Source of the DNA: an uncultured Chlorobiales bacterium
GTDB lineage: Bacteria; Bacteroidota; Chlorobiia; Chlorobiales; Chlorobiaceae
Reading direction: 5' to 3'
Length of the DNA: 64,000 nt
Assembly: GCA_903929135.1 (NCBI GenBank)
Contig: CAIYTH010000013.1
Coordinates: forward strand, 124,001-188,000
Part shown: in pieces, positions 35,412 to 44,930 of the stretch
Numbering within the stretch: the stretch's first letter is position 1
How the letters are laid out: every line of letters begins with the position of its first letter
Notes under the pieces: generated by a model
The model's database searches: none
Told to the model about the DNA's origin: nothing
The model's input: only the letters and a program-made list of their open reading frames with translations
Program-made: the position numbers and the translations under genes

Positions 35412-36041
35412 TCAACTTTCCAATCCTGCCGCACACTTTTTATGCCTCGCCGTATTCCTGGTTTTCGATACATGAGGCGAGTTCATGACAAACTTCCGCC
35501 AGGGCAGATGCGTGCTTCGGGAGATGCCGATGCGCTGGCTGGTGCCGATCATTTCCGCCGGTATCCCGGGGGCGTCCTCGAGCCAGCAATGCGGACCGAA
35601 CAGGGTTTCACCGTAAAGCTCGGGACCGATGCCGAGTGCCCTGGTAAGCTTGCCTGGCCCGCTCATGAGCGAGAGGTGGTCGTCGGTGCCCCGCTTCAGG
35701 CACATCTGCCCGATCCCTTCCATCGGCTCCATTGCCCTCAGCAGCACAGCGCCGGCGAAACCTTCGGGTTCCGTAACGATGTTTGCCAGGTAATGGCATC
35801 CGTACGAGAAATAGACGTACAGGGTGCCCGGCGGTCCGAACATGGCCCTGTTCCGGGCGGTTGCGCCTCGCCACGCATGGCTCGCCTCGTCCTCGGCCGC
35901 AAGGTATGCCTCGGTTTCCACGATGCGGCCCTTCAGCAGCGGCCTGCCCGGCCCTTCGCTCCGGACGAAGATCTTGCCCAGCAGGCACTCGGCGAGCTGC
36001 AGTGTGGGTGACTCGAAGAACTCCGGCCCAAGCCGTTTCAT
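35412..36041 (-). CDS. mpg: 3-methyladenine DNA glycosylase (AAG/MPG family)
   Basis: A 209-residue base-excision repair enzyme removing alkylated purines. Family features are [20 protein letters not shown], where the Glu activates water and the Tyr stacks in DNA, then [22 protein letters not shown], and [12 protein letters not shown] near the C-terminus. The length matches the single-domain family plus a 20-residue basic tail ([11 protein letters not shown]). It is divergent from parA across about 105 bases. Confidence 0.93.
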   Translation of the reverse strand: MKRLGPEFFESPTLQLAECLLGKIFVRSEGPGRPLLKGRIVETEAYLAAEDEASHAWRGATARNRAMFGPPGTLYVYFSYGCHYLANIVTEPEGFAGAVLLRAMEPMEGIGQMCLKRGTDDHLSLMSGPGKLTRALGIGPELYGETLFGPHCWLEDAPGIPAEMIGTSQRIGISRSTHLPWRKFVMNSPHVSKTRNTARHKKCAAGLES

Positions 36042-36058
36042 TGATGGATCGATTGTAT

Positions 36059-36086
36059 TTGCAAAAGTTTTCGTAAGTAGTATAAT
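36059..36086 (+). promoter_or_regulatory. Sigma-70-type promoter upstream of parA
   Basis: TTGCAA (36059-36064) and a perfect TATAAT (36081-36086) are spaced by 16 bases, 60 bases ahead of the parA start, in an A+T-rich pocket of otherwise G+C-rich DNA. Confidence 0.65.
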
Positions 36087-36146
36087 GTATCAAGTCGCCG
36101 AAGAAGACAAACCGCGCGAATATTTTTCATTTCCCTGGCTATTTTC

Positions 36147-36956
36147 ATGGGTAGAGTCATAGCAATTGCAAACCAGAAAGGTGGAGTTGGCAAAACGACC
36201 ACTGCGGTTAATATTGCGGCTTCCATAGCGATCTCCGAATTCAGGACACTCCTTATCGACATCGATCCCCAGGCAAACGCCACTTCGGGGTTCGGGCTCG
36301 AGACCGGTGACGAGATCGAGAACACCTTCTACCACGTCATGGTGAAAGGGGGCGAGATCAAGGACTCGATCAGGCATTCGGGCCTCGAGTACCTCGACGT
36401 GCTTCCTTCGAACGTCAACCTCGTGGGCATGGAGGTGGAGCTGGTCAACATGCGCGAGCGTGAGTATGTCATGCAGAAAGCCCTGAAACAGGTGAGGGAC
36501 CAGTATGACTACATCATCATCGACTGTCCTCCGTCGCTGGGCCTCATCACCCTTAATTCGCTCACTGCTGCCGATACGGTGCTGATTCCGGTCCAGGCGG
36601 AATACTACGCCCTTGAAGGTCTCGGCAAGCTCCTGAACACCATCAGCATCGTGCGCAAGCACCTGAACCCCCGGCTCGAGATTGAAGGCGTCCTCGTGAC
36701 CATGTATGACGCCCGTCTCAGGCTTGCCTCGCAGGTGGCCGAAGAGGTGAAGAAATTTTTCAAGGACAAGGTTTACAAAACCTATATCCGCAGGAACGTC
36801 AGGCTCTCCGAAGCGCCGAGCCACGGCAAGCCGGCCCTGCTTTACGATGCCCAGAGCATTGGTTCCAAAGATTACCTCGACCTCGCTCAGGAGATTTTCG
36901 AGCGGGACGGCAACATCAGGAAATTCAACGTACGGCAGCAGCAGCTGCCCGGTTAA
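36147..36956 (+). CDS. parA: Chromosome partitioning ATPase ParA (Soj)
   Basis: A 269-residue deviant Walker ATPase. The P-loop is KGGVGKTTT (11-19) with signature Lys12. Walker A' is [12 protein letters not shown], with [11 protein letters not shown] further on. There is no N-terminal DNA-binding extension, so it is the chromosomal (Soj) type. It should bind DNA non-specifically when ATP-bound and move ParB-parS complexes. parB starts 10 bases after its stop and completes the segregation pair. No ParB-binding (parS) palindrome was recognised nearby. Confidence 0.96.
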   Translation: MGRVIAIANQKGGVGKTTTAVNIAASIAISEFRTLLIDIDPQANATSGFGLETGDEIENTFYHVMVKGGEIKDSIRHSGLEYLDVLPSNVNLVGMEVELVNMREREYVMQKALKQVRDQYDYIIIDCPPSLGLITLNSLTAADTVLIPVQAEYYALEGLGKLLNTISIVRKHLNPRLEIEGVLVTMYDARLRLASQVAEEVKKFFKDKVYKTYIRRNVRLSEAPSHGKPALLYDAQSIGSKDYLDLAQEIFERDGNIRKFNVRQQQLPG

Positions 36957-36966
36957 CTGGTAACAC

Positions 36967-37854
36967 ATGTCGAAAAAAGCACTGGGCAGGGGATTGAAGG
37001 CGCTGATCTCCGAAGAGGGGTTCGCGGCGGCTGAAAAGGCCGAAGAGCGCGAAATGGTCCGGGAGGGCTCCATCGGAAGCCTGCCCGTCGACAAGATCAG
37101 GGTCAACCCCTTCCAGCCACGAAAGGAGTTCGACGAGACGGCCCTCGCGGAGCTTCGGAACTCGATCATCGAGAACGGTGTCATCCAGCCGGTGACCGTC
37201 TGCCGTGACGGCGATGCTTACCAGCTCATCAGCGGTGAACGGCGCCTGCGGGCCGTCACGACCGCAGGGTTCAAGTTCATTCCCGCCTATGTCATCGAGG
37301 CGCATGAGGATGCCAGCAAGCTGGAACTCGCCCTCATCGAGAACATCCAGCGCGAAGACCTCAACGCGATCGAGATCGCCCTTGCACTTCGCAGCCTGGT
37401 CGTCAAGTGCGATCTGACCCAGGACGAGGTGGCCCAGAAGGTGGGCAAGAACCGCTCCACGGTCAGCAACTTTCTTCGGCTCCTGAAGCTTCCCCGCCAG
37501 ATCCAGGACAGCATCCGTTCGAGGGAGATCTCTTCCGGCCATGCCCGCGCCCTGATCAACCTGCCGAACGAGCATCTCCAGCTGAAGGTATGGCGCCAGA
37601 TCATGTCCAGGCAGCTTTCGGTCCGCCAGACCGAAGCACTGGTCAACAACATGTTCAAGGACCCTCCCAAGGATGCATCCCTGAAGCCTACCGTGCGCTC
37701 GGCCCAGCTCGGCGAGATCGAAAGCATTCTCCGGGACAGGCTCGCGACCAAGGTGAAGGTGGTCGAGAAGAAGGGGGGACAGGGTGAGATCCATATCCGG
37801 TATTTTTCCAATGAAGATCTCGAAAGGATCATGGAGCTGATGAGCCATGAGTGA
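36967..37854 (+). CDS. parB: Chromosome partitioning protein ParB (Spo0J)
   Basis: A 295-residue DNA-binding CTPase. The N-terminal region has VNPFQPRKEF and SGERRLRAV, the CTP-binding GERRxR box. ENIQREDLNAIE precedes the central helix-turn-helix, with KVGKNRSTVSNFLRLLKLP. The C-terminal dimerisation helix ends in LMSHE. It should spread from parS sites and stimulate ParA. The parA-parB pair overlaps the following DUF5683 gene by eight bases. Confidence 0.96.
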   Translation: MSKKALGRGLKALISEEGFAAAEKAEEREMVREGSIGSLPVDKIRVNPFQPRKEFDETALAELRNSIIENGVIQPVTVCRDGDAYQLISGERRLRAVTTAGFKFIPAYVIEAHEDASKLELALIENIQREDLNAIEIALALRSLVVKCDLTQDEVAQKVGKNRSTVSNFLRLLKLPRQIQDSIRSREISSGHARALINLPNEHLQLKVWRQIMSRQLSVRQTEALVNNMFKDPPKDASLKPTVRSAQLGEIESILRDRLATKVKVVEKKGGQGEIHIRYFSNEDLERIMELMSHE

Positions 37855-38461
37855 TTGCCGCGCTTCATTCCGAAGGGTGTCATGGGCCGTATGCATGACC
37901 GTTTGCCTCTGTATCGGCTTGCCGGGCCACCCCCTTGAGGCGGCCACAGGAGGCATGCTTTCCTCGAAAGCCGATTCCGGGACGGTGCGGGAGGCGCTGA
38001 TCGCCAGCCCGGATTCCACAGCATCAGACCAGAAGGAGCCATCCGACCTCCGCAGCAGGCGTCTGCCTCCGGGGCGGGTCGCCCTGATTTCCGCAGCATT
38101 GCCCGGCTACGGCCAGATCTACAACCATGCTGCCTGGAAGCTTCCGATCTACTACGGCCTCATGGGTTATTTCGCCGTTAATGCCGTCAATTACAATGGA
38201 AAGTACCTCGATTACCGCAACCAGTATCGCATGGACCCGAATGCGGCGGGAGCTGCCGCAGCTGCCGTGAATCGTGACGATTACCGGAAGCGGCGCAATA
38301 CGCAGGTCGTCTGGCTTTGCATCTCCTATATGGCAGGTATTCTCGACGCTTATGTCGACGCCCATCTCTTTGACTTCGACAGGATCACCGATGAGAAGGT
38401 CGGCGCAACCTATCCGCAAGGGCCGGCCGCTCCGATTCTCAGCGTTTCCATGAAATTCTAG
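37847..38461 (+). CDS. DUF5683-like membrane protein
   Basis: A 204-residue protein with an N-terminal signal or anchor (SWAVCMTVCLCIGLPG) and a polar spacer. The core begins RVALISAALPGYGQIYN and continues with two hydrophobic helices, YYGLMGYFAVNAVNYN and WLCISYMAGILDAYVDAHLFDFD. The pattern PGxGQIYN with a hydrophobic AxxDAYVDAHLF segment fits DUF5683, common in Bacteroidetes/Chlorobi. Its function is unknown. It overlaps the parB stop by eight bases, so it is translated from the par transcript. Confidence 0.75.
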   Translation: MSDCRASFRRVSWAVCMTVCLCIGLPGHPLEAATGGMLSSKADSGTVREALIASPDSTASDQKEPSDLRSRRLPPGRVALISAALPGYGQIYNHAAWKLPIYYGLMGYFAVNAVNYNGKYLDYRNQYRMDPNAAGAAAAAVNRDDYRKRRNTQVVWLCISYMAGILDAYVDAHLFDFDRITDEKVGATYPQGPAAPILSVSMKF

Positions 38462-38567
38462 GTGTCCGTCTCTCCGGTAACGGCCGCCACCAGATCTGAA
38501 ACAAGGCGCATCCCCGGCGCCGTATTGCCTCCTGACAGCTGCTGGACACGGCAGTCAGTTTCTCTTC

Positions 38568-38942
38568 TCAGACTGCATGAAGCCAGGTTTCCGCCTTCTC
38601 CTGATTCTGGAATGCCTTGAACTTGAAAGGCAGGCCTTCTTTTCCGGCGTCTTCGCAAAAGAGCTGCAGGATTGCATAGTGCATACTCGATGACGCCAGC
38701 AAGGCCGCCTTCTGCTTTGTCGCGTCAGCAGGATAAAACAGCTTGATCCGGCTGATCAGATCGGCCATGCCCTGGCTCGAGAAATCACACACGAACTCTT
38801 TGTCGAATTTCCACAGGGAGTTCTTATGGGGATACTCCGGATGAAGCATGAGCTCCTTCTGGGCGTCGAAGAGCGAGTTCTGATCCAGCTTTCCGGACAG
38901 AATTACCCGAAGGATATGTTTGTCGTTCTGAATGACGTGCAT
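38568..38942 (-). CDS. Hypothetical protein, STAS/SpoIIAA-like
   Basis: A 124-residue soluble protein. The alternating strand-helix pattern (ILRVILSGKLDQNSLF, WKFDKEFVCDFSSQGMADLISR, KAALLASSSMHYAILQLF, FKAFQNQEKAETWL) resembles the SpoIIAA/STAS-like fold, but no phosphorylated Ser motif is clear. ATG 38942 is chosen; a GTG at 38981 would add 13 residues. It is convergent with the DUF5683 gene and stands alone. Confidence 0.55.
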   Translation of the reverse strand: MHVIQNDKHILRVILSGKLDQNSLFDAQKELMLHPEYPHKNSLWKFDKEFVCDFSSQGMADLISRIKLFYPADATKQKAALLASSSMHYAILQLFCEDAGKEGLPFKFKAFQNQEKAETWLHAV

Positions 38943-39074
38943 GCTCTGTTCGACTTTTGATTCTGGTAACCTTAAAGTCACTTACAGCACTGACTGCAAG
39001 CAAGAGGGATTGACGAACACATTGCGGGGGGAGGGCGACACGTACTCTGTCATCGGAAATATAAGGAGAATTCG

Positions 39075-39254
39075 ATGAAGAAGAAAGCTCCGCCGGCAGC
39101 GAGCGGGGGCTTCCCGGGTGAACAGGATCTGAAGGGCAGGCGAAGCCGCCGTTCACAACAGCGTGAACCTTGTGCGGCCTGGCTCGCCGGAGGCCGGATC
39201 CGGAGTATATATCGTCTTCGATCGTTTCTTTTGCAGAGCGTCTCTGTTTTGTGA
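39075..39254 (+). CDS. Possible small basic protein
   Basis: A 59-codon frame with an ideal ribosome-binding site: AAGGAG six bases before ATG 39075. The product starts MKKKAPPAASGG and is Arg-rich (KGRRSRRSQQR; GGRIRSIYRLRSF). No family is recognised. It sits inside a 360-base stretch (38943-39302) that is otherwise empty. The good translation start is the main support, and it may be spurious. Confidence 0.35.
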   Translation: MKKKAPPAASGGFPGEQDLKGRRSRRSQQREPCAAWLAGGRIRSIYRLRSFLLQSVSVL

Positions 39255-39302
39255 TAGATTTCAGAAATACATAAAACCGGCCGAATCACCTGCATCAATA
39301 CT

Positions 39303-39866
39303 ATGAAGAGGCACCTCACCAGTCCCCTTGCACGTTGCTGCATTCTGGCAGCCATATCCATCCAGGGTTGCACCAGCGTTTCCCGGCCTGCCACCGGCTC
39401 AGGCACCGGAAGCAGCAGCGTGAACGTTTATTTCTCGCCGAAAGGCGGCGCCACGGCGGCCGTTGTCAAGGAGATCGACGGAGCCAGATACGAGGTTCTC
39501 ATGCTGGCCGACGCTTTCCCGTCGAAGCCGATCACGCAGGCTGTCGTGAACGCCCGGAAAAGAGGGGTGAACGTGCAGGTTGTTCTGGACAGGAGTCAGC
39601 GCAACGAGAAGAACACGGATGCGGATTTCCTGACGCATTCGCATATTCCGATGTACATTGATTCCCGGCATGCCGTTGCGCACAACAAGGTCATCGTGAT
39701 CGACAGTTCGACGCTCATCACCGGCTCCTTCAGCTTCACCAGGGCAGCAGAGGAGAACAACGCCGAGAACCTGCTGGTGATCAAGGGCAGAAAGACCCTG
39801 GTCGGCCAGTACATCGAGAACTTCGAGTTGCACAAGGCTCATTCGGAGGTCTACAAGGGGCGATAA
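39303..39866 (+). CDS. Phospholipase D-like (single HKD) lipoprotein
   Basis: A 187-residue protein with a lipobox-like start (RCCILAAISIQGC), so probably lipid-anchored. One HKD motif is present: HNKVIVIDSSTLITGSFSFTRAAEENN, with His, Lys and Asp of the PLD superfamily and the downstream GSFSFT/EENNAEN of Nuc-type endonucleases, which work as dimers. It could be an extracytoplasmic nuclease or phosphodiesterase. It stands alone. Confidence 0.82.
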   Translation: MKRHLTSPLARCCILAAISIQGCTSVSRPATGSGTGSSSVNVYFSPKGGATAAVVKEIDGARYEVLMLADAFPSKPITQAVVNARKRGVNVQVVLDRSQRNEKNTDADFLTHSHIPMYIDSRHAVAHNKVIVIDSSTLITGSFSFTRAAEENNAENLLVIKGRKTLVGQYIENFELHKAHSEVYKGR

Positions 39867-40195
39867 GCGGGTGCAGGCCGTCTGAAATGCGACAGGCGAA
39901 TCCGGAGAACCGGGGATCGTCATCGGGCAGCCGGCCGCAGGCCTTCGCCAGCTCTGCAACTCCACTGAAAAAGACGGGCTTCCGGAACGTTGCTGCTCGA
40001 TGACCAACCTGGAACACTCTCTTTCCCGTCCTCTTTAAAGCACCCTCGAATTGCTTATATTGTCCCCCTGACGGAAGAGGAGGCTCATCCGCCGACTCCC
40101 GTCCATGCGATTTGCGATCTTTCTGAGACGCGTCAACTGCATAGGCCTGCAACATTCGGCATGTTCATGAAATAATAAGCGACATCAAGACTACC
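39867..40195. other. Intergenic region upstream of dapB
   Basis: 329 bases with no convincing gene, hairpin terminator or strong promoter. A TTGCTTATATTG stretch near 40052 is A+T-rich and might be part of the dapB promoter. Confidence 0.35.
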
Positions 40196-40945
40196 ATGAA
40201 AATCATCCTGGTTGGCAACGGCCGCATGGGCCGGCAGATTGCCGACATCGTTGACCGTTCCGGAGAACATACCATTCTTCGCGCGCTCGACGCCGGAGAT
40301 CCCATTGACGCCCAGGCCTTCGCCGGTTCGGACGTCATCATCGACTTTACCGTTCGCGACGCATTCCTCGTCAACTATCCGGCCATGATCGCCTCCGGTG
40401 TGCCGGTGGTCGTCGGTACGACCGGCCTTGATGACGTCATGGGCCGGGTCAAGGCCGAAGTGGCCGCAGCAGGGGCATCGATGCTCTCTTCGGCGAACTT
40501 TTCGCTTGGCGTCAACATCTTCCTCCGCACGCTTCGCGAGGCTGCGCGCCTGATAGCGCCGTTCGGACAGTTCGACATCGCCCTCTGCGAGCAGCATCAT
40601 ACCGGGAAGGCCGATTTTCCCAGCGGTACCGGCCTGAGGGCAGCCGAGGTGGTCCTGTCAGCCAACCCGCGGAAGAGAACCGTGACGCGTCAGCTCGAAG
40701 AGGGGCGGAAGATCGGGAGCGAAGAGCTGCAGGTCGCGGCCGTCAGGCTCGGTTCAGTGTTCGGTGTCCATTCCGCGTTGATCGATTCCGATGCGGATTC
40801 GATCGAGCTGACCCATACGGCAAAGAACCGGACAGGCTTCGCCTCCGGGGCTGTCCATGCGGCAGCATGGCTCGCAGCACGTCACCGTGTGCAGCCCGGA
40901 TTCTATTCGATGGACGATTTCCTCAACGATCTTTTCACCGCCTGA
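40196..40945 (+). CDS. dapB: 4-hydroxy-tetrahydrodipicolinate reductase
   Basis: A 249-residue NAD(P)H enzyme of the lysine/meso-diaminopimelate pathway. The Rossmann loop is [10 protein letters not shown] (6-15). VVVGTTGLD is the second cofactor loop. The catalytic centre is [14 protein letters not shown] with His-His and Lys. The C-terminal [20 protein letters not shown] is family-typical. The length is slightly short but complete. A membrane protein gene starts three bases after the stop. Confidence 0.95.
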   Translation: MKIILVGNGRMGRQIADIVDRSGEHTILRALDAGDPIDAQAFAGSDVIIDFTVRDAFLVNYPAMIASGVPVVVGTTGLDDVMGRVKAEVAAAGASMLSSANFSLGVNIFLRTLREAARLIAPFGQFDIALCEQHHTGKADFPSGTGLRAAEVVLSANPRKRTVTRQLEEGRKIGSEELQVAAVRLGSVFGVHSALIDSDADSIELTHTAKNRTGFASGAVHAAAWLAARHRVQPGFYSMDDFLNDLFTA

Positions 40946-40948
40946 ACC

Positions 40949-41467
40949 ATGGGAGATATCATCGAAAAACGTCCCGGCAAGATCGCCGAAGTGCTCCTTG
41001 GCGGAGTGCTGATCATCCTGACGACCTTTGTGCCTTACCTGAACCTCATCAACATTTTCCCGTTTGCGGGCATCATCCTTTCCGGTGCGTTCGCCACATG
41101 GGTCTACATCATCCGCCACCAGGCCCGGCTCAGTTACAACGAAGCCTTCATGCTCGGCGCCCAGAGCGGCTTCGTCGGCGGCGCTTTTCTGCTGTTCGTC
41201 ATCTACCTGTTGCTCGAAAAGGCCCGCAACCTTTCGACGGCTGAGTTCCAGAAGGTACTTGCCGACTGGGGCGGGCGCATGCCTGCCGACAGCGGCGACC
41301 TGTACCGTCAGGTCATGACCGTCGTCAATGCCCCGATGGGGATCAAGGCGGTTTCCTTTCTGGTCAGCATGGTGCTGATCGGCCTGATTTTTGCGCCATT
41401 GTGCGGCCTGGGCAGCCGTCTGACGGTCTATCTCCTGAAGCGGCAGGCGAGGAAGAGTGCCAAGTAG
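40949..41467 (+). CDS. Conserved hypothetical membrane protein (DUF4199-like?)
   Basis: A 172-residue protein with four hydrophobic helices (VLLGGVLIILTTFVPYL; IFPFAGIILSGAFATWVYII; GFVGGAFLLFVIYLLL; AVSFLVSMVLIGLIFAPLCGLGSRL) and a basic C-terminus. The glycine-rich last helix and size recall DUF4199, but the match is only by pattern. It is co-directional with dapB, with only three bases between them. A dispersed-repeat hairpin follows the stop. Confidence 0.65.
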   Translation: MGDIIEKRPGKIAEVLLGGVLIILTTFVPYLNLINIFPFAGIILSGAFATWVYIIRHQARLSYNEAFMLGAQSGFVGGAFLLFVIYLLLEKARNLSTAEFQKVLADWGGRMPADSGDLYRQVMTVVNAPMGIKAVSFLVSMVLIGLIFAPLCGLGSRLTVYLLKRQARKSAK

Positions 41468-41480
41468 GGGATGAAGAGAA

Positions 41481-41598
41481 ATGGACGTTATGGACGAAGA
41501 AGTGATGGACTGAATGGACGTTATGGACAATGTAAGAGAAAAGAGCCCGGCTCTTCTTCACGTCCATCCCGTCCATTCAGTCCATAAAGTCCATTTCG
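41481..41598. repeat. ATGGAC/GTCCAT repeat hairpin
   Basis: Five ATGGAC units on the left (41481-41528) and four GTCCAT units on the right (41562-41595) face each other. Within them, 41505-41528 and 41562-41585 are inverted copies with 22 of 24 positions matching. Between lies the perfect small hairpin AAGAGCCCGGCTCTT (41541-41555). The element separates the stops of two convergent genes and probably folds into a cruciform or terminator-like stem. Similar TGGAC repeats occur, to my memory, dispersed in several bacterial genomes. Confidence 0.85.
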
Positions 41599-41616
41599 TC
41601 AACTCTTGATTTAAAT

Positions 41617-43032
41617 CTACTCACCCGTCACTTGCTTCCGGTACCAACCCCGGTCGATCTTTGCCGACCCGGCGATGGTCACCCACTCGGTTACCCGGTT
41701 GAACGCAACCGGTGTCTTCAGGCGCCCGAGCTCCGCGCCGATTATCGAAGCGATCTTCCCGTCATCAACTCCTGTTCCTGCAGCAACGCGGATCCATGCG
41801 CTTGGCCGCATGCCGTACTCCCTGTCGGGTACGGGCACGACAAGCGCCTCCTCGATGCCCGAAATGGCCGCCAGTGCCTTCTCGATCTCCTCCGGATGGA
41901 TGTTTTCTCCACCGGAGATGAACATGCTGTCCCGTCTGCCCAGTACCGTGAGCCTGCCGTCATCCGAAATCGACCCGACGTCGCCGGTATGGAACCACCC
42001 GTCGGCGTCCCGTGACCTTCTCACTCCGTTCGGTTCGAGGTATCCCAGGAAGAGGCACGGTCCCTTGACCAGGATTTCGCCGTCAGGGGAGATCGCTGCT
42101 TCCCGGAAGGGGAGGATGCGGCCGCTGTCCGTCGCAGGAGCATCGATCGGCCCGGTCGACGTGGAGACCTGGGAGCCCATCTCGGTCGAGCCGTAGGTCA
42201 GGTAGAGCGGGAGTCCCGAGGTGACGGCAGCTTCGAGCAGCGCGGCGCTTGCGGCGCTGCCGCCGAGGAGTATGGCCTTCATTCCCTTCAGGATGGCAGA
42301 CCCTTGAGTGGCGCGGAGCATCCGGTACAGCTGGGTCGGCACCAGCGAGAGATGGGTGACCGGCAGGGCCGTGACCGCCTCTTCGAGCGTCAGCCCAGGG
42401 CATCCGGCCGCGATAGCTCCTCCGCCGGCAAGGCACTTGAAGATCAGCGAGTAGCCGCCGATATGGTAGAGCGGCAGGGAGAGCAGCCAGCAGTCGCCGG
42501 GCCCGAACGGCAGGTTCTCAGCCGATCCCAGGGCGTTGTGCCAGTGGTTGGAAAAGGAGTGGAGGGCTGCTTTCGGGATGCCCGAACTCGCCGAGGTGTG
42601 GATGATGGAGACCGGGCGCTCGGAGTCTGCTGCTGCGGTGAAAGATGTCGCATCGCCTGCGAGCGCTGCGGTGACGAACTGCCGGAGCTCGACGGTAACG
42701 GTTGACGACGAGAAGCCTGCGGCAGGGTCGGTCAGCGTCATTCTGGGTGCCAGACGCTGCAGCACACCTTCGATGTGCACGGCCGGAAAGCGGTGGTTGA
42801 CCGGAGCGGCTACTGCACCGACGCGCAGCAGCGCCATCAGCGTGAGCAGCATCGGCGGGCTGTTCGGCGCGACGATGGCCACGATATCGCCCTTTCCGAT
42901 CCCTTCAGAAGCGAATGCGGCGGCGATACGGGCGCTCTCCGCATCGATCTCCGCGAATGACCAGCTCCTTCCGGGGGTGATCAGCGCAGGGTCGTTTCCG
43001 AACGATGTTGCGGCCCGGGCTACAATGTCCAT
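41617..43032 (-). CDS. menE: o-Succinylbenzoate-CoA ligase
   Basis: A 471-residue ANL adenylating enzyme that activates o-succinylbenzoate to its CoA thioester. The P-loop reads IIHTSASSGIPKAA, looser than the usual TSGTTGxPK. YGSTEMGS is the A5 motif, and GWFHTGDVGSISDDGRLTVLGRRDSMFISGGENIHP covers A7-A8 (only part of it quoted as one run elsewhere). The C-terminal catalytic Lys is in GSAKIDRG. ATG 43032 is chosen; the upstream frame overlaps menC. It is last gene of the menH-B-C-E run and overlaps menC by 13 bases. Confidence 0.92.
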   Translation of the reverse strand: MDIVARAATSFGNDPALITPGRSWSFAEIDAESARIAAAFASEGIGKGDIVAIVAPNSPPMLLTLMALLRVGAVAAPVNHRFPAVHIEGVLQRLAPRMTLTDPAAGFSSSTVTVELRQFVTAALAGDATSFTAAADSERPVSIIHTSASSGIPKAALHSFSNHWHNALGSAENLPFGPGDCWLLSLPLYHIGGYSLIFKCLAGGGAIAAGCPGLTLEEAVTALPVTHLSLVPTQLYRMLRATQGSAILKGMKAILLGGSAASAALLEAAVTSGLPLYLTYGSTEMGSQVSTSTGPIDAPATDSGRILPFREAAISPDGEILVKGPCLFLGYLEPNGVRRSRDADGWFHTGDVGSISDDGRLTVLGRRDSMFISGGENIHPEEIEKALAAISGIEEALVVPVPDREYGMRPSAWIRVAAGTGVDDGKIASIIGAELGRLKTPVAFNRVTEWVTIAGSAKIDRGWYRKQVTGE

Positions 43033-44111
43033 GACCTGACCGGGTTGAGCAGTTCTTTTCGCACGACGAGGCTGTTCCTCCATGCTGCGACAGGATCGGA
43101 ATCGCCTTGGGGCGTGCTGAACGGGATTTCGAGGAGATCTCCTCCGAGGAAGCTCGCCGTGTCGAGCCCGCATGCGGCCGGGGACGGCGAGGAGACGGCA
43201 GCCATCAGGGCGTACATGCCGAGGCTGATGCCGCTTTCGAACGCCGAGCTCAGCACTGCCGGCATCCCCATCCGGTATGCCGAGGAGGCAAGGTCGAGCG
43301 ATTTCGCAATCCCGCCGATGCGGTTCGGTTTGAGGATCAGGGCACCGACGGATTCGGTGGGCAGCTGGCCGAACAGCTCGGGTCGCTGCCAGAGCGTTTC
43401 GTCGAGTGCCGACCGGATGCCGGTCCGGCCATGGAAGTCGGGAATCATCGAAGCGTCCTGCAACGGCTCCTCGATGTAGGAGACGCTTCCTGCCGGCAAG
43501 GATCTGCCGAATTCGACGGCCGCTTCCAGCCCGAACGACTGGTTGGCGTCGAGCCTGAGTTCGGTCCTGCCGCCGAATGCCTTGTGGAAGGAGCGGATGC
43601 TGGCGACGGAGTCGTCGACGCGGTCGGCCCGAACCTTCAGCTTGAATGCCCTGAACCCCTGGGCATATCTCGTTTCGGCGCGTTTCATGACCGTCGTCGG
43701 GTCGCCGGTGAGCAGCGCGTTGACCGGTACCCTTTGCGCAGCCGGGAACGAACCGGGAAAAGAGGGGGTCGCGCCTGATCCGGCAGCTTCGAGGTTGATC
43801 AGGGCCATTTCGAGACCTGTCGCGACCGAGGGTGGGAGTTTCGCTCCGCCGATCAGCCGGCGGCGCTCTTCATGGGTGTTTCGATCGAGTCCGGCCAGCA
43901 CGGGGATGAACGCGGCAAGAGCCGTCTCGGCTTCATCCAGCGATTCGTCGTGCAAACCGGGAAGGGGGGCGATCTCTCCGAAGGAGGCCGCCCCCTCGCA
44001 CCTCAGGGAAAGGACCAGCCCTTCTCGTCTGTCGAGGAGGGCGCCTCTGACCGTGACTGGTCCGTTGAACGGAATGCCATACCGGCTGATGTCGGCATGG
44101 AGTGGCTTCAC
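43020..44111 (-). CDS. menC: o-Succinylbenzoate synthase
   Basis: A 363-residue enolase-superfamily dehydratase making o-succinylbenzoate from SHCHC. The barrel shows Lys in FKLKVRADR, metal ligands in LRLDANQ, IEEPLQD and LDETLW, and the second Lys in [10 protein letters not shown]. The length is normal. It overlaps menB by four bases (5' side) and menE by 13 bases (3' side), so the genes are tightly coupled. Confidence 0.93.
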   Translation of the reverse strand: MKPLHADISRYGIPFNGPVTVRGALLDRREGLVLSLRCEGAASFGEIAPLPGLHDESLDEAETALAAFIPVLAGLDRNTHEERRRLIGGAKLPPSVATGLEMALINLEAAGSGATPSFPGSFPAAQRVPVNALLTGDPTTVMKRAETRYAQGFRAFKLKVRADRVDDSVASIRSFHKAFGGRTELRLDANQSFGLEAAVEFGRSLPAGSVSYIEEPLQDASMIPDFHGRTGIRSALDETLWQRPELFGQLPTESVGALILKPNRIGGIAKSLDLASSAYRMGMPAVLSSAFESGISLGMYALMAAVSSPSPAACGLDTASFLGGDLLEIPFSTPQGDSDPVAAWRNSLVVRKELLNPVRSWTL

Positions 44112-44929
44112 GGGCGTTTAGGGAATTTGCCGAAATCGGGTTTGCGCTTTTCGACGAAGGCGTTGCGCCCCTCCTGGCCCTCTTCGCTCATGTAATAGAG
44201 CAGCGTGGCGTTGCCTGCAAGCTCCTGGAGCCCGGCCTGTCCGTCGCAGTCGGCGTTCAGCGCGGCTTTCAGGCAGCGGATGGCCAGCGGCGAGTTGGCG
44301 AGGATCTCGCGGCACCACTGCACGGTTTCGGCCTCGAGCCGCTCCAGCGGTACGACCGTGTTGACCAGCCCCATGTCGAGGGCTTCCCGGGCGTCATACT
44401 GTCGGCAGAGGTACCAGATTTCGCGGGCCTTCTTCTGGCCGACCAGGCGGGCCATGTAGCTCGCACCCCATCCGCCGTCGAACGAACCGACCTTTGGACC
44501 GGTCTGTCCGAACCTCGCGTTCTCGGCAGCGATGGTAAGGTCGCAGAGCATGTGCAGCACGTGGCCTCCGCCGATGGCGTAGCCGGCAACCATGGCGATG
44601 ACCGGCTTCGGGCAGGTCCGGATGTCGCGCTGGAAATCGAGCACGTTCAGCTTGTTGACTCCCTTCGCGTCGGCGTAGCCGGCGTTGCCGCGGATCTTCT
44701 GGTCGCCGCCCGAGCAGAAGGCCAGGTCGCCGGCGCCGGTCAGGATGATCACGCCGATCTCCTGGTCGTTGCGCGCGTCCTGCAGGGCATCGATCATCTC
44801 GTCCACGGTCTGGGGGCGGAACGCGTTACGCCTCTCGGGACGGTTGATGGTGATCTTGGCGATGCCTTCCGCCTTGTGGTAGAGAATGTCGGTGAACTCA
44901 CCGGCCGGTATCCAGTTGACAGTGCTCAT
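44108..44929 (-). CDS. menB: 1,4-Dihydroxy-2-naphthoyl-CoA synthase
   Basis: A 273-residue crotonase-fold enzyme that closes the second ring of the menaquinone naphthoquinone. Diagnostic segments are [24 protein letters not shown], and [15 protein letters not shown], and it ends [12 protein letters not shown], as MenB proteins do. ATG 44929 gives the normal length; the frame is open to 45325 inside menH. It is separated from the menH stop by a single base. Confidence 0.96.
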   Translation of the reverse strand: MSTVNWIPAGEFTDILYHKAEGIAKITINRPERRNAFRPQTVDEMIDALQDARNDQEIGVIILTGAGDLAFCSGGDQKIRGNAGYADAKGVNKLNVLDFQRDIRTCPKPVIAMVAGYAIGGGHVLHMLCDLTIAAENARFGQTGPKVGSFDGGWGASYMARLVGQKKAREIWYLCRQYDAREALDMGLVNTVVPLERLEAETVQWCREILANSPLAIRCLKAALNADCDGQAGLQELAGNATLLYYMSEEGQEGRNAFVEKRKPDFGKFPKRP

Positions 44930-44930
44930 A

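Noticed and set aside
41481-41598. Possible CRISPR or transposon end
   Set aside because: The units are 6 bp, face both ways in a palindrome, and no transposase is adjacent.
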